Source: Combretum micranthum
Lineage: Eukaryota > Streptophyta > Magnoliopsida > Myrtales > Combretaceae
Assembly: GCA_024138025.1 (NCBI GenBank)
Contig: JAMXBD010004312.1
Location: forward strand, 1 to 64,000
Length of the DNA: 64,000 bases
Direction of reading: 5' to 3'
Shown here: positions 12,469 through 24,214 of the stretch, in pieces
Numbering within the stretch: the first letter of the stretch is position 1
Layout of the letters: each line of letters starts with the position of its first letter
Made by a program: the position numbers and the translations under genes
Notes under the pieces: generated by a model
Databases searched by the model: none
What the model was told of the DNA's origin: nothing
What the model saw: the letters and a program-made list of their open reading frames with translations, nothing else

Positions 12469-13504
12469 GGCATCAAATAATAACTCCCACTAAATCAATA
12501 ACTCTTATTATTTAAGTAACTATACTTAATTATTGCATTTTAGTGGGCTAAGAACCATATTTCACTTAATTTTAAGTCAGCTTTGCCATGAAACTTAAGT
12601 GTAAGTTATTCAGGTAGGGAACTCTTTCCCAATTACATCACATGTAACTCTTAGATTATTTATGGGATTCTTGACATCATATGTCTCGGTATGTTTGAAT
12701 CCCATCTAATGCCTTAGGCCCAAAACCATTTTGATAGCCTAATTAAGTCTAATCATGTTAAACTCATGAGTAGCACCATTACTCATTCTGCCTTACTAAG
12801 ATAACCTAATGCACTCTACTTTGACAAACCCACATTATGGTAATCAAAGTCTTGACAGGTTTTTTGACATGGATGGCATTAAACTTTAAAATTATTGAGG
12901 GATTTTAATTATTATTATTCTATTTTCTATCATCATGTATAATGGATATTCAAGCATACATGGTAGTAAATTTTGTATCACATACATATACATACATCAT
13001 CTCATGATATATCAAATTTATAGAATAAAGAAAAAAAAGTGTCATAGCATGGCCCCTTATTCTATATTGATTTTCATAAGCCAATATGAAAATCAATGGT
13101 CCAATCCTAAGCTGAGAACCATCTTCATGGTCTTGAGTTGCAAATTTTTCTTATATCTTCTTCATGATCCTTATTTCTCCATCACCATGGATTAAGGGGG
13201 GTCTTCATGACATTTCCTTGTCTTCATTACAATAAAGAGTAGATACAAAAATCCTACTTCTATAAGTAGAAAAGATATATTACGATAAAATAAACGACAC
13301 GTAGGTTGTATTTAAAATTACAACCCATAAAAACCAGAAGAATAAAACCTACCAATCATATGGGTCTTAAGGCCATGCTATGCACTATACATATAACATA
13401 AGCACACATGATAGTCATTCACACAATTTTAAAACTTTTAAAAAAATCTTTATATTAACTGTTTTTATTTAGTGCTTATGAAATTAAGCTATGCATCTTA
13501 TAGA

Positions 13505-13692
13505 GGTCAAGGGGACAACGTCACCTTGTGGGGGTTAAAGGGGTAGTGCCCCCTTATCAGGGTCAAAGGGACAATGCCCCTTTGTAGGGGTCAAGAGGAT
13601 AGAGTCCCCTTGCGGTGGTCTCGCTAGCCAGTTAATGGGTAGAGATCAAGGGGACAGCATCCCCTGCGGGGTTTCAGGAGCAGCGCCCTTGA
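13505..13692. repeat. Tandem hairpin-forming minisatellite in copia leader
   Basis: About five to six imperfect units of roughly 28-37 bp, each of the type GGTCAAGGGGACAACGTCMC with a complementary CCCCTT half. The units are self-complementary (AAGGGG...CCCCTT), so each can fold in RNA. They stand out as GC-rich in an AT-rich leader. Confidence 0.75.
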
Positions 13693-14465
13693 AACTTAGA
13701 CGAAATTGAAAATTTTGGGTTTGAAGATTCTTTGAAAAATATAAGTCCTTGTTAATTCGTAAAACAAAAATCCATCAAATCTGGCTTTTAAAATTCATTG
13801 AAAAATCAAATCTTTCAATTTGTATTTCGAAACATTGCAAAATAAAATATTCGATTCTTAAAACCCAGATTTACAACAATACGGAAAACATGACTTTAAT
13901 TATTTAACTGCAAAAATGTCATTCGATTTCAAAAAAAAAATTAATACAATTCACAATCGTAATTCGTGTCATACACGATTGAAATTTGTTGATTTGTTTA
14001 ACGATTGAACAAAATACTTTCAACCCTTGAATAACAAATTTTGAAACATGTTTAATCATATTAAACATACTAAACTTCATTGATTCAAAATCTATCAAAC
14101 CCTTTAAACCTCATTGAAAAACGCCAAAAACACACATATAGATATATCAACATATATATATATTCGATGTTAACCTAATCCAATTAGATTTGTTTTACCC
14201 CTCATGCATAATAATAGATTCGATTTTTAAAATTTTGAATTTTATTATATCACGTACAGAATCATATTCGTATTGATTCCATCATGCATAATAACGAATT
14301 GATATTGCAATTAACATGAATAGATACGAAAATCATATATTCGAATTCTATGAATTTATTCGCTGTAACTTATTCAAATCTAATTCAACCGCATATTAAA
14401 CACAAAATAACACTACCTCATATGTAGATAGAAAAACAGATTCCCATTTAATTAAGAACATAAGT

Positions 14466-14478
14466 GGCTCTGATACCA
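14466..14478 (-). other. Primer binding site of the copia element
   Basis: The minus strand reads TGGTATCAGAGCC, complementary to the 3' end of initiator tRNA-Met. It is now 2 nt from the inserted solo LTR D; its own LTR is at 30694-31268. Confidence 0.9.
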
Positions 14479-15563
14479 CTTGTCACGCCCTAAAGGGTAT
14501 CCTAAACGTGGCAGTCCACCGCATATAATATTAAAGCTAATGAATGACAACCTTAGTTACGCAGGAGCTTTGATATCATATACAAGGCGTGCTTCCAAGA
14601 TAGTAGGAGACTCATAGGGGTATTACGTTTAAATAGATAGCAAAAGCAAGCATGAACTTAAATAGATAAACATAAGATCTTCATTTAATAACAAATTTGT
14701 ACATCATCTTAGGGGCATTCCCTCGACTTAAAGTCTTTGTTCAACTATACTAATAACAAAATAAACATAACTACCACATAAGCCTACTATAGAGATTTTC
14801 CTAGAAGTCTATGTTTAAAACAAAAAAATACATAAAATTCATCCAAAAACTCCTAGTAGCTTACACTCGTACCTGGCATACGGGGCTTCTTAGGGCCAAC
14901 CATAGGTAATCATACTATAATAGAAAACTATAAGGGTATAAGCAAGACTAGCTTAGTGAGATAATTCCATCTATGAGACATTTCCATAATTCACACAAGT
15001 ATTTTAATCAAACATATGAAAATGCACAAATCATATGATCAAGCAAGATACACATGATTAACCGGAAATCAAGTGTAGCATGGATTTAACGCCCTCCATG
15101 ACAAGGGTTGGGAGGTTACAGGCTCATATGACCATCAATATCTGCAGATTTACTGGCTCCTGCTTGCCCTGTAGACTTTTCGGCTCCTAATAGCCACCAT
15201 GTAGACTTTCCGGCTCCTACCAGCCACCACTACCATTTCTTCGTTTCCCCACACGAAGAAAAGTAGTGAAACAAATGTGACTCATGTATATGATATGCAT
15301 GAATTAATTTCAATATACATTTAACCAAAAATGTTTAGTTCAAGTTAAAGGCGATCAACACAATTCTCATCATATCAATACAAGAATCACAGATTATTTG
15401 TCAAACCAACTTCCGATATTCTTAATTTATGTTCAAGCAATCATAATCTCAAATCAAATGACAATTGTTCATTTTATCTTTCTCTTAATTTCTAGTGCTT
15501 CTATTTGCAAGCACAAAATAAGGAAATGTAATAAAAGGAATAACTCACTCCATATCGGTAGAT

Positions 15564-15610
15564 CTAATCGAAATAGTCCTTCGGATAGACGATCTCGGGT
15601 CCCTCGTCAC
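15564..15610 (-). other. Candidate LTR mini-exon, copy D
   Basis: ATCTTTAG precedes 47 nt encoding (G)DEGPEIVYPKDYFD and a TAG stop. GTGAGT follows at about 15542-15547. The frame is open. Confidence 0.5.
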
Positions 15611-17507
15611 CTAAAGATAAAATACCCAAAATGAGTCTTTCATAAAACTTCTATTCTTGAAGATTCCAAACTTTTCTTAAAATCGCGGTAAAATCGTATA
15701 AGAGGAAATTCCAATTTAAAATGGCCATAACTTGCCCATTTTAACTCGAAATTTTGTGTATAATATATCGTTTTCCACCTACTCAAAAAGATCTACACAT
15801 TTTCTAAGCTTTTTTCATAAAACTAAGTTTTTTGGGTTCCGAAAAAGCAGCGACCAGATTCCCTACGAATATATATATGTATTGACTCATAACAAATCGA
15901 TGAAGTAAATGAAGTTGTCTCAACTTATGAAAAGTGAAGTTTTAAAAGATTTTAAACTTTGAGATTTTTGTTGGAATATTTATTTTACTTTTGAAAAGGA
16001 CTTGAGTTATTTGAGATGAATATTCCTTTTTCTAATTTTAATTAGTTTAAATTCTTAAGGGGTGTTTTTTTTTATTTTTTTTATTTTCTATACTTAGATT
16101 CCAACAACTTTTAAAAGTAATAACAATTTCATAAAATGATGTTCTTGTTTCTTGTAATAATTCCAAAAGAATTTCTAATACTTGATGGAAAATAAGTTTG
16201 TATAAAGCCTTTTGTTTATTTGAGAAAAATCATTTCTAAGCATGGTCATGTGTTTTTAGGATATCTATTTTCTACATCTATTTCTTTAGAAAGAATCTTT
16301 AATTTAAGAAAACACTTCCTCATTTATTTTTGTTGAGACAAAAAATTATTTTGATGCATAAATATGAATCATGAAATTATGGAATATAGAGGAACATAAT
16401 AACTTAAAAGAATAAGCAAATAACGAAATAAATCAGGTATTGGGACCTTAGCTTCATCAAGGTACCCGGGTCTTGATGTGCTGTGATAAGTATTGAATTT
16501 TAAAGCATATTTCTAGCAAGCGCACTAGGTCTTCTATTGTAATATAGCATGAATAAAGTGTCGATCCCACAAGGATTTACTAACTACTAGACAATTATCA
16601 ACTAATACTAATATCTAGGCAATTGATTTTTTAAAATGATTAAGTTAAACTAACTTATCTAACTAATTATCTATATGAAATGCAATGAGCTTTTAAAGAG
16701 AGGGATATGGTGAAAAGTGTGGGAAGGAGCAGAATCCACTTTAAACTATTGCCAATCAACTTGAACTCATGTTATAATGATAATTAAATTCATGAACATT
16801 CATAAGAAATTATCAAGATTTAAAAACAAAGTTTGAAAACCTTTTAAACCACAAAACAATTCAATAACTTCCGTTAAATAAATCATTAGTGGAATCAAAA
16901 TTACAATTATAAATCTCCCGATTCTATAATTGACTAATACTTTATATTAAAATCTCCTAATTCCTTAGTGAGAAATCAACATAAAACATTGCATTAATAT
17001 TCATGGATAATTTCTAAACTAGATTAAACTACGCCGCTTCCGCAATTGCAATTTAATCTCAATTTATGAATTCATGTGAACACTAATTTCCCTTCCGAGT
17101 TATTAGAATTCTTATACACCAAAACATGATGAATAATCAGAATTCAATATGAATATTTCATGATTCTAAATATCTTATAACATGGATTCAAAAATCATCT
17201 TAGCATGTTTAAAGCTTCATCAACTTCCCACAAAAAGTTTAGCTACTCATGGATGATGATTCAACAATCAAATAAGAAATTGCAAATGATTTCATTATGA
17301 TCAGAATATTCAAGTATATGAATTGCATAAAAAGAATAAGATTAGAAATCACCAATTCAAAATACTAAAGCTTCACTTGCAAATCTTGTATAACTTCAAT
17401 ATCTCTTCAAAATCTCTATGAAATGCCTATTCTAAATATTCTAAAGCTACTTGTAGTATTGGATATTTGGATGCTTGGATGATTCTGAATGTGAGGGGAA
17501 GACCCCC

Positions 17508-17516
17508 TATTTATAG
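17508..17516 (-). promoter_or_regulatory. TATA box, Athila left LTR
   Basis: The minus strand reads CTATAAATAGGGGG, with the GCCGGC array just upstream of it in the transcription direction. Confidence 0.6.
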
Positions 17517-17565
17517 GAAAAATTTCGTAAAAAACATTAATGAACTTTGCTGTTTCACAATGTAC

Positions 17566-18105
17566 GCCGGCCGTTATGGATCCTACGCCGGCGGCTTACA
17601 GGCGGCGTATCTTCAAATTGTCCTTTGCGCAGGCAGTGCACTGGCAGCCTTCAATATCTGTTACAATGTAGGCCGCTTCAACGCCGGCGGCTTTGAACGT
17701 AGATCTAGCCGGCGTATGTAGTCAGAAATGAAGCGTTGGGCTAATTTATAACGAACGCCGTCCCAAGGCCGGCGGCTTTGACACCGGCGTAGGCATTCCA
17801 ACAGATGTGTTGCTTCATTTTCTTCAAGCGTTTCATGTCTTCATGTCTCTTCAATTCTTCCATGTACACTGCCTCAAGGCCGGCGGCTTTCATGCCGGCT
17901 TATATGTAACTCCTTCAAAGCTGGTGATGATTTAGTTCTGGGCTGCCGGCCTTCATTTACGCTGGCTTCTTCATCTTCTACGCCGGCAGCTTTGAGGCGG
18001 CTTTGAATGTTGTTTAACTTGTGCTGGGCAAAGCTGGCTGTGCTGCAACGGCCTTGGATTTTACGCCGTCTGAAAGCCGGCGGCTTTCAATGATGAATTG
18101 CCGGC
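17566..18105. repeat. GCCGGC-rich array in the Athila U3
   Basis: I count about eleven GCCGGC palindromes in some 540 bp, often as (A)AAGCCGGCGGCTTT or ACGCCGGCGG, in otherwise AT-rich DNA. Many half-copies are decayed by C-to-T or G-to-A changes (GCTGGC, GCCAGC). The same array lies in the right LTR at about 28837-29360, and a related cluster is internal at 21783-22203. Confidence 0.9.
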
Positions 18106-18252
18106 CTTGACTTCAATTTTTCCTCTTTTCAATTCAAATTCACTTGTTTTGATTTCTTTATCCAAATTAGTCCTGAAACATAAAATTTAATCAAAACAAA
18201 TATCCATTCTAGCTCAATTGATTATCAAGATTTGTAAAATATGATCTTATCA

Positions 18253-18265
18253 ATTCCCCCACACT
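18253..18265 (-). other. Polypurine tract of Athila
   Basis: The minus strand reads GTGTGGGGGAAT directly before the LTR start TGATAAG. Confidence 0.9.
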
Positions 18266-19973
18266 TGAACTTTTGCTTGTCCTCAAGCAAAATGAAGAAT
18301 AATATGAAATCTCTTTTAGATAGTACAATTTTCAATTCAATCTCAATTTCTTTAACTTGTTTTTCTTGTATCTACAGCTCTAACCATACCAATTCCTTGC
18401 AATTAGAGTACTATAATCAAAATTTAGGAGTTAATCCAAACAAAACAAGTTTTAATCTCAACTTTTAACAAAAGAACTTTCAATTCAAAAGCAAATACTT
18501 AATCCACTAAGGAAAAATACTCATTTAAACTTCATTGGATTTCTAGCTTATATATATTCTAAGTAACACAAAATGAAAGCATGTGGTATCTACTTTTTCC
18601 TTAGAATTTCTCCTTCTTTATTATAAGTCTCCTTCCTTTGCATATTTTGCATTCATTTTTCTTTTTCTTTCTCAAGCATTTATTTTCTTTTTGGGAGGTT
18701 TTTGCCTCCATCTTTTTTTTTTCAAAGCTCATGAATTGAACTTTTGCCATTCTTCCCTTCTCGTTACAGTGAGTTCATTGAGTCGGCACATCCCAGGCTC
18801 ATCACCTAAGTGACCAGGTTTCAAAATACCCCTAAGAACTCTTCCTCACTTTAACATTCAAGTTCAGATACTCATAACTCAAATTTCAAGTCAGAGGAGT
18901 AGTGGCTATGCTTGTTTCTTTCTTTTTGAATGCAATACAATATCAAAGACTTATTTTTATGAAGGATCACTAAGTTTAAAAGTTTCTTCTACCTCTTTCA
19001 CCAAGTGTTAAAATTCAAAGAATATATACAAATTAAAATTTCCAAGAAGTAGACCTGTTTATTTTTCAACAAAAGGACTCGACCAGCTCTTAAATTTCCA
19101 ATTCCAAAGTTAAAAATCAAGTAAACTTGTTCCTTAAGGATTTTACAACTTAATTTTAACTTAGTAAACCAATCACAATAGCAGGTGAGTAAGATACTTT
19201 CACAAGTCAATTTCATTGATTTTCATTCTTTGCTTTGTACTATCTCCAATTTCAAGAGATTTTTGAAAAAATTTTGGCAGAATTTCCTCATGATTTGCTT
19301 TCAAACCAAAAATACAAGGTGAGATTTTTCAATATAAACAACAGCAAACAGATCATATTCATCACTTCAGCACTTCATGTAATTCTATTCCTTCCCCCAC
19401 ACTTCAATCAAACAGTGACCTCACTGTTTTTCAACAAATAAAACAGAGGAAAGAAATAAGAAATGAATTGGATACTTCCCTGAAGTCAGTTGATTCATAA
19501 TCATCAAAATTTGGCATTGCAAGAGATTTGCTTTGCTCGATTCCTGTAATCACTACAAAGAAAAACAAAAACAAAAACAAAAACAAAATAAAAGCAGAAA
19601 GCAAAAAGAAAATAAGAAATGAGTTCACCCACAGGAACTTGGGTACTCAATAAATATACAGGCCAATAATATAGATATCAAATAAAAGCAAATAAGAGCT
19701 AGCAGGGTCTCTAGCTCTCTGGCCCCGGGCTCTGTCTGCTGCTGCCCTCAGGTGTGTGTCTCACAGTGTCTCCTGGGCTGACCGTCTGAGTATGCTCTGA
19801 ACTGAGCCTATCTGAGTGATGAGACTCAGATGAAGTCTGATAGGTCATGCCAGCCCCGTCTCTGGGCTAATGCAGCAGATGGCCGTCTTCAGCGCATCAA
19901 AGATAGTCTTTCTGAATTTCTTGTTCTTTTCTCTCCCTTTCTTGACTATCTCTGAGCTCCTGACTCTGACGCT
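18266..19973 (-). other. Athila 3' untranslated region
   Basis: AT-rich, with T-rich tracts and a short (CAAAAA)n stretch at about 19560-19590. Only short spurious open frames occur. I see no domain here. Confidence 0.5.
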
Positions 19974-20991
19974 TCAGCTCTTCAACATCCAGCCTAAGCT
20001 GGTCCATACCGTATGCGATGAAGCGTCTGTAGGAGGAGGTGGAGCAGATGTAGATGGCATCTCAAATGGAACGTCTCCAGGAAAAATATCCTGGAACTCA
20101 ACCTCCTCCAATACCGGTGGCTGTGCTGGCCTGGGGTTTTTCAGCAATCCCCAGCCTTTAAATGGTGCAGATGTGATCCTCTTGCACTCATACACCTCAT
20201 CATCCTGTGGAGGCTCAAAAAGTTCATCCCCTTCAATATCCGTGTGATGTAGCCTCCACAACCCAGACCTCGGGTCCTCGTATCCTCAGCCTGCCGGTAT
20301 ATAAAATTTGCTACCTCCACCCCGAGATCAATCCTGTAACCTCTAATAAGGCTAAACAGGTAGAACATATCAAATGTAGTCACCTTGCTGTGACTCGTCT
20401 TTTGCAGCTCAGGGTGTGTGCAATAATGTGATGGAGGAGCTTGTGCTCAACAGCACTGAATGACGTGGCCAGTGATTTTGATGGGACAAAGTGCTCATTT
20501 GATCCAGGACCAACTAGGTGGGCCCAGTAAGCCTCCTGTGTCATGTCCTCTGGCCAGCTGTTTGGCAAAGTCCTGTTCTCTTCCGTACTGTCATACAGTC
20601 CCATAAATGGCCTATTTGCTTCAATTTTACTTCCCGTATCTGTCCATAGGCCTGGAACTGGAAGGTGGACTCCTCACGGTCTGGGATATTTTTGACCGTG
20701 GACAAGAACTCTATCGTCAGATTCTTGTATGCAGGCTCCGAAGGTCAAATAATCTCAGCCACGCTGGATCTTGAATAATCCCTCGAATTTGTCTACCATA
20801 TCAAACTGATCCAGCAAGCACCAGTCTAAATACTGGATGTTTATAAAGTCGTTCTTGACCAGCCTTCTTTCTGTCCTTGGCGTACTGCTGACTGGACAGC
20901 AGATTTCGGGTCTCTGAACCCGATGTAGAAGTATCACCCGTTCTTGGTCTTTTTTGTTTTGGGGCCATTCCTGCAAATAATTTGAATTCAA
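19974..20991 (-). pseudogene. Athila downstream (env-like) ORF region, degenerate
   Basis: This GC-richer region on the minus strand lies between pol and the 3' LTR. A start near 20967 (MAPKQKRPRTGDTSTSGSE) opens a frame that stops within about 55 codons. Further open stretches follow in other frames (20380-20604, 20141-20383, 19974-20261), so at least two to three frame changes break it. Position and base composition fit the extra ORF that Athila elements carry after integrase, often called env-like. I see no clear signal peptide or membrane segment, so the function is unproven and the copy is certainly non-functional. Confidence 0.5.
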
Positions 20992-21782
20992 TTAGTATAA
21001 GGAATGCAAAATTCTGATATATGCCTAAAACATGTTTTTAAACATTGTGGATATCAATACATATTACTAATTGAAACCAATCAACTAATGAATTGCATGG
21101 ATCATATACACTTGCATATTACTTTCAAAGCTGGCAGCTTAGGCTTGCCAGCTCAGAATTGAACGTTGGAATTTTCAAATTTTTCAAATAAAATTGATTT
21201 TCAAAAATTTTTCCTTTTTGTCCCAAAATCAATTTTATACTGAAATTGTTGTAACATTTGACACAAATCCAATTCCTCTTTCAATTCTGAGCAAATTTGA
21301 GCACAATGCAAGAATTGGAGCTAATAAGTAGTATATAGAATTACAAATCCAGCAGCTATAACATCATCTCCACAAGACCCCAAATTCGAAATTGAAATCC
21401 TCTACACAACTCAAGAATCCTAACTTTACAATCTAACACATTTCATGGATCGACATAGCACAAATTGGAATAACCGAAATCCACTTTCAAAACATTAGCA
21501 ATATCATCCCAGCAATCATTTTCATTATCAACCGAAAGCTATATCAATGATAAAAATTGCAAACCCATTTTGACAAATTAATCTTAACAATGCATATAGA
21601 TGGATTTGAAATAAAACAACAAGTGTAAAGGATGATGACTTACTTGATATAGGGATTAAACACCGCGAGATGATGACCAAGAGATTGAACTTGTTGATTG
21701 AGAGTGATTGAGAGAAAATGAGAATGAGTGAATGATAGAGAAAGAGAGATTCGTACCTGTTTTTAAGCTTCTGCACAATGTA
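20992..21782 (-). other. Athila non-coding stretch between GC array and downstream ORF
   Basis: AT-rich and without a convincing frame. In minus orientation it would be the leader of the downstream ORF if that ORF had its own promoter. Confidence 0.4.
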
Positions 21783-22203
21783 CGCCGGCATTTCTGCAAT
21801 GTAAGCCGGCGGTTTTAAGCCAGTGTAAGTGAAAAAATTACATACCGAGAGCTCAAAGCTAGCCGCTTATTGATTTACGTTGCCGGCTTAAACGGATACG
21901 CTGGCAGAAAGCTGGCGGCTTTGAATCCCAGATGCCGGCCTTCATCGGGAATTTTCAGAAATCAAGAAATCTGCAATAAACGCCGGCCTTAAGCCGGCGG
22001 CCTTCACCTTCCCTTGCCAGCGTAAATCTTGTACTCCAACGCCGGCATATAAGCCGGCGGCCTAGACCTTTCCCAAGCCAGCCTAAATTGCGGTGCTCAC
22101 CTACTCCTGTACTGACTTTTACGTCGGCTCTAAGCCGGCGGCTTTGAGCCGGCCTTCCTTGTTTTCTCAGAGCTTGCTCAAGGCTGGCAGCTCTGAGCCG
22201 GCC
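21783..22203. repeat. Second GCCGGC-rich cluster, internal, between pol and downstream ORF
   Basis: I count about eleven GCCGGC in some 420 bp. The left border CACAATGTACGCCGGC is nearly identical to the border of the LTR array (17556-17571), suggesting a shared or copied module. Confidence 0.85.
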
Positions 22204-22367
22204 TTCAACTTTTTAAATTTTTTTTTTTCAAAGATATTAGATATCCTGCCACACTAATAGCTAAGTTAGTAAAAACAAACAAATAAAAATTACTCTAAAA
22301 TTAGACATGGGTTGCCTCCCAAGAAGCGCTTAGTTTAAAGTCGCTTAGCCCGACTTTCCTGACCTGA

Positions 22368-23858
22368 TCATGGTTCTTTAAGATTGATGACAGTAGTAGT
22401 ACTGTCAAGATTTTCCCCCTCAAAATAATGCTTGAGCAGTTGCCCATTCACTTTAAAAGTTCGATCATCCTCAGTTTTTAATTCAACCGCTCCATATGGA
22501 AAAACTTTTGCTATCTCAAACGGTCCCGACCATCTTGACCGTAATTTTCCAGGAAACAACTTCAAACGAGAATTGTAAAGTAAAACTTTTTGTCCAGGTA
22601 AAAATTCTCGTTTGATGATGTTCCTATCATGCCATTTCTTTGCTCGTTCCTTATAGATACGAGCGCTTTCAAATGCCTCATTTCTCCATTCTTCCAGTTG
22701 ATTCAATTGGAGCAATCTGCTTTTACCTGCAGCTTTTTCATCAAAGTTAAGGAATTTTATAGCCCAAAATGCCTTGTGCTCAAGTTCTACAGGAAGATGA
22801 CATGATTTACCAAAAACAAGCATGTATGGGGACATTCCAATAGGGGTTTTAAAAGCAGTCCTGTAAGCCCATAATGCATCATCTAATTTTGAAGACCAAT
22901 CTTTTCTTGATGCATTAACTGTTTTTTCCAAAATTCTTTTTATCTCCCTATTAGAAACTTCAACTTGCCCACTTGTTTGTGGATGATAGGGGGTAGTCAC
23001 TTTATGTGTAACACCGTATTTTGCCAAAAGTTTTTCAAATTGCCTGTTACAAATATGAGACCCCCCATCACTAATTATAGCTCTGGGCACACCAAATCTG
23101 GTAAAAATATTCTTTTTCAAAAATTTCAAAACTACTCGGGCATCATTTGTTTGTAAAGCAACAGCTTCCACCCATTTTGAAACATAATCAACTGCCACAA
23201 GTATGTATTTATTTGAAAAAGATGAGGGAAAAGGACCCATGAAGTCAATCCCCCAAACATCGAAAAGCTCAATTACCAGAATATTGTTTTGTGGTAATTC
23301 ATGTCGTTTAGAAATGTTACCTGCCCTTTGACAATGAGCACATGACATAATGAAATTCCTGCAGTCACGAAACAAGTTAGGCCAATAAAATCCAGATGAC
23401 AATACTTTTGCTGCAGTCCTTTGAACACCAAAGTGTCCTCCTGCTTCCCTTGAATGACAGTGTTCTAAAATGCTAAGCTGATCAGATTCAGGCACACATC
23501 TTCTAATTATTTGGTCAGCACATTTTTTAAACAGATATGGTTCATCCCAAAAATAGTATTTTACATCATGCAAAAACTTTTTCTTTTGAGGATATGATAA
23601 ACCATATGGAATAATCTTACTAACCAAATAATTCACAATATCAGCATACCATGGCAAATCTAGAATCTCTACTGCATGCAATTGTTCATCAGGGAACTTC
23701 TCATTGATGGGAATATCTAGACTATCAGATTCAAGTCTAGACAAATGGTCAGCAATAACATTCTCAGTTCCCTTTTTATCTTTAATTTCAAGATCAAATT
23801 CTTGCAGTAGTAAAACCCATCTAATCAACCTAGGTTTTGCATCAGCTTTAGCAAACAA
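22368..23858 (-). CDS. pol: Athila RNase H tail plus integrase, intact 496-codon frame
   Basis: Residues 1-43 are the end of RNase H ([20 protein letters not shown]). A linker is followed by the integrase zinc-binding region with H133/H135, H142, C173 and C176, and then the catalytic core with D205 (WGIDFMG), D264 (IISDGGSH) and E300 (TSGQVEVSN). The spacing from D264 to E300 is exactly DD35E. The C-terminal part contains [20 protein letters not shown] (about 350-370) and a [16 protein letters not shown] segment. Integrase inserts the cDNA copy into host DNA. The first methionine is internal to pol; the real protein would be cut from a polyprotein and the frame is open upstream to about 23990. 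No inactivating change is visible within this frame. Confidence 0.9.
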   Translation of the reverse strand: MFAKADAKPRLIRWVLLLQEFDLEIKDKKGTENVIADHLSRLESDSLDIPINEKFPDEQLHAVEILDLPWYADIVNYLVSKIIPYGLSYPQKKKFLHDVKYYFWDEPYLFKKCADQIIRRCVPESDQLSILEHCHSREAGGHFGVQRTAAKVLSSGFYWPNLFRDCRNFIMSCAHCQRAGNISKRHELPQNNILVIELFDVWGIDFMGPFPSSFSNKYILVAVDYVSKWVEAVALQTNDARVVLKFLKKNIFTRFGVPRAIISDGGSHICNRQFEKLLAKYGVTHKVTTPYHPQTSGQVEVSNREIKRILEKTVNASRKDWSSKLDDALWAYRTAFKTPIGMSPYMLVFGKSCHLPVELEHKAFWAIKFLNFDEKAAGKSRLLQLNQLEEWRNEAFESARIYKERAKKWHDRNIIKREFLPGQKVLLYNSRLKLFPGKLRSRWSGPFEIAKVFPYGAVELKTEDDRTFKVNGQLLKHYFEGENLDSTTTVINLKEP

Positions 23859-24214
23859 ATACTTGAGAGCTGCATGGTCAGTGTATACTACAACTTTAGA
23901 ACCTATCAGATAAGGCCTAAATTTATCACATGCAAAGATAACAGCTAAAAGCTCTTTCTCAGTAGTGGCATAATTTCTCTGGGCCTCATTTAGTGTTCTA
24001 CTTGCATGGTATATAACATGAAAGATCTTACCTCGTCTCTGACCAAGTACCGCTCCAACTGCAAAGTCGCTGGATCACACATGAGTTCGAAAGGAAGCTC
24101 CCAGTCTGGCGCAATGATCACTGGTGTGGAAATGAGCTTTTCCTTTAATAAATTGAATGCCTGCAGACATTTCTCATCAAAATTGAACACCGCATCTTTT
24201 TCCAGAAGTTGCAA
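23859..24214 (-). pseudogene. pol: Athila RNase H, frameshifted
   Basis: The frame at 23990-24214 gives the RT connection and RNase H start ([16 protein letters not shown]). After the first catalytic Asp the expected residues are lost through an indel. The right frame returns further on ([33 protein letters not shown]). The domain would degrade the RNA strand during cDNA synthesis; this copy is broken once or twice. Confidence 0.8.

Larger units (their letters stand above)
12402..14465 (-). other. copia untranslated leader between PBS and gag
   Basis: This 2.06-kb stretch lies between the PBS and the gag start in minus orientation. It is long for a Ty1/copia leader. I see no coding frame of note in it, only AT-rich sequence, a TA/T tract (12437-12468) and a GC-richer tandem hairpin array (13505-13692). 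An older insertion could be hidden here, but I found no LTR-like ends. Confidence 0.6.
16474..18252 (-). repeat. Athila 3' LTR (left copy)
   Basis: This 1779-bp copy is paired with 27744-29527. In minus orientation it reads TGATAAGATC...CAGCACATCA. Its U3 part contains the GCCGGC array and a TATA box. Differences from the other LTR are scattered single changes and short indels. Confidence 0.95.

Noticed and set aside
14466..14490. A copia element with Tekay-type LTRs (PBS next to a Tekay-like LTR end), suggesting a chimeric element
   Set aside because: The LTR is a solo insertion: CCACT flanks it on both sides (14476-14480, 30690-30694), and the true copia LTR (30694-31268) lies beyond it.
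17467..17721. 84-codon open frame on the plus strand
   Set aside because: It covers the GCCGGC array and promoter of the Athila LTR. The frame is a by-product of GC-rich repeats and is antisense to the element.
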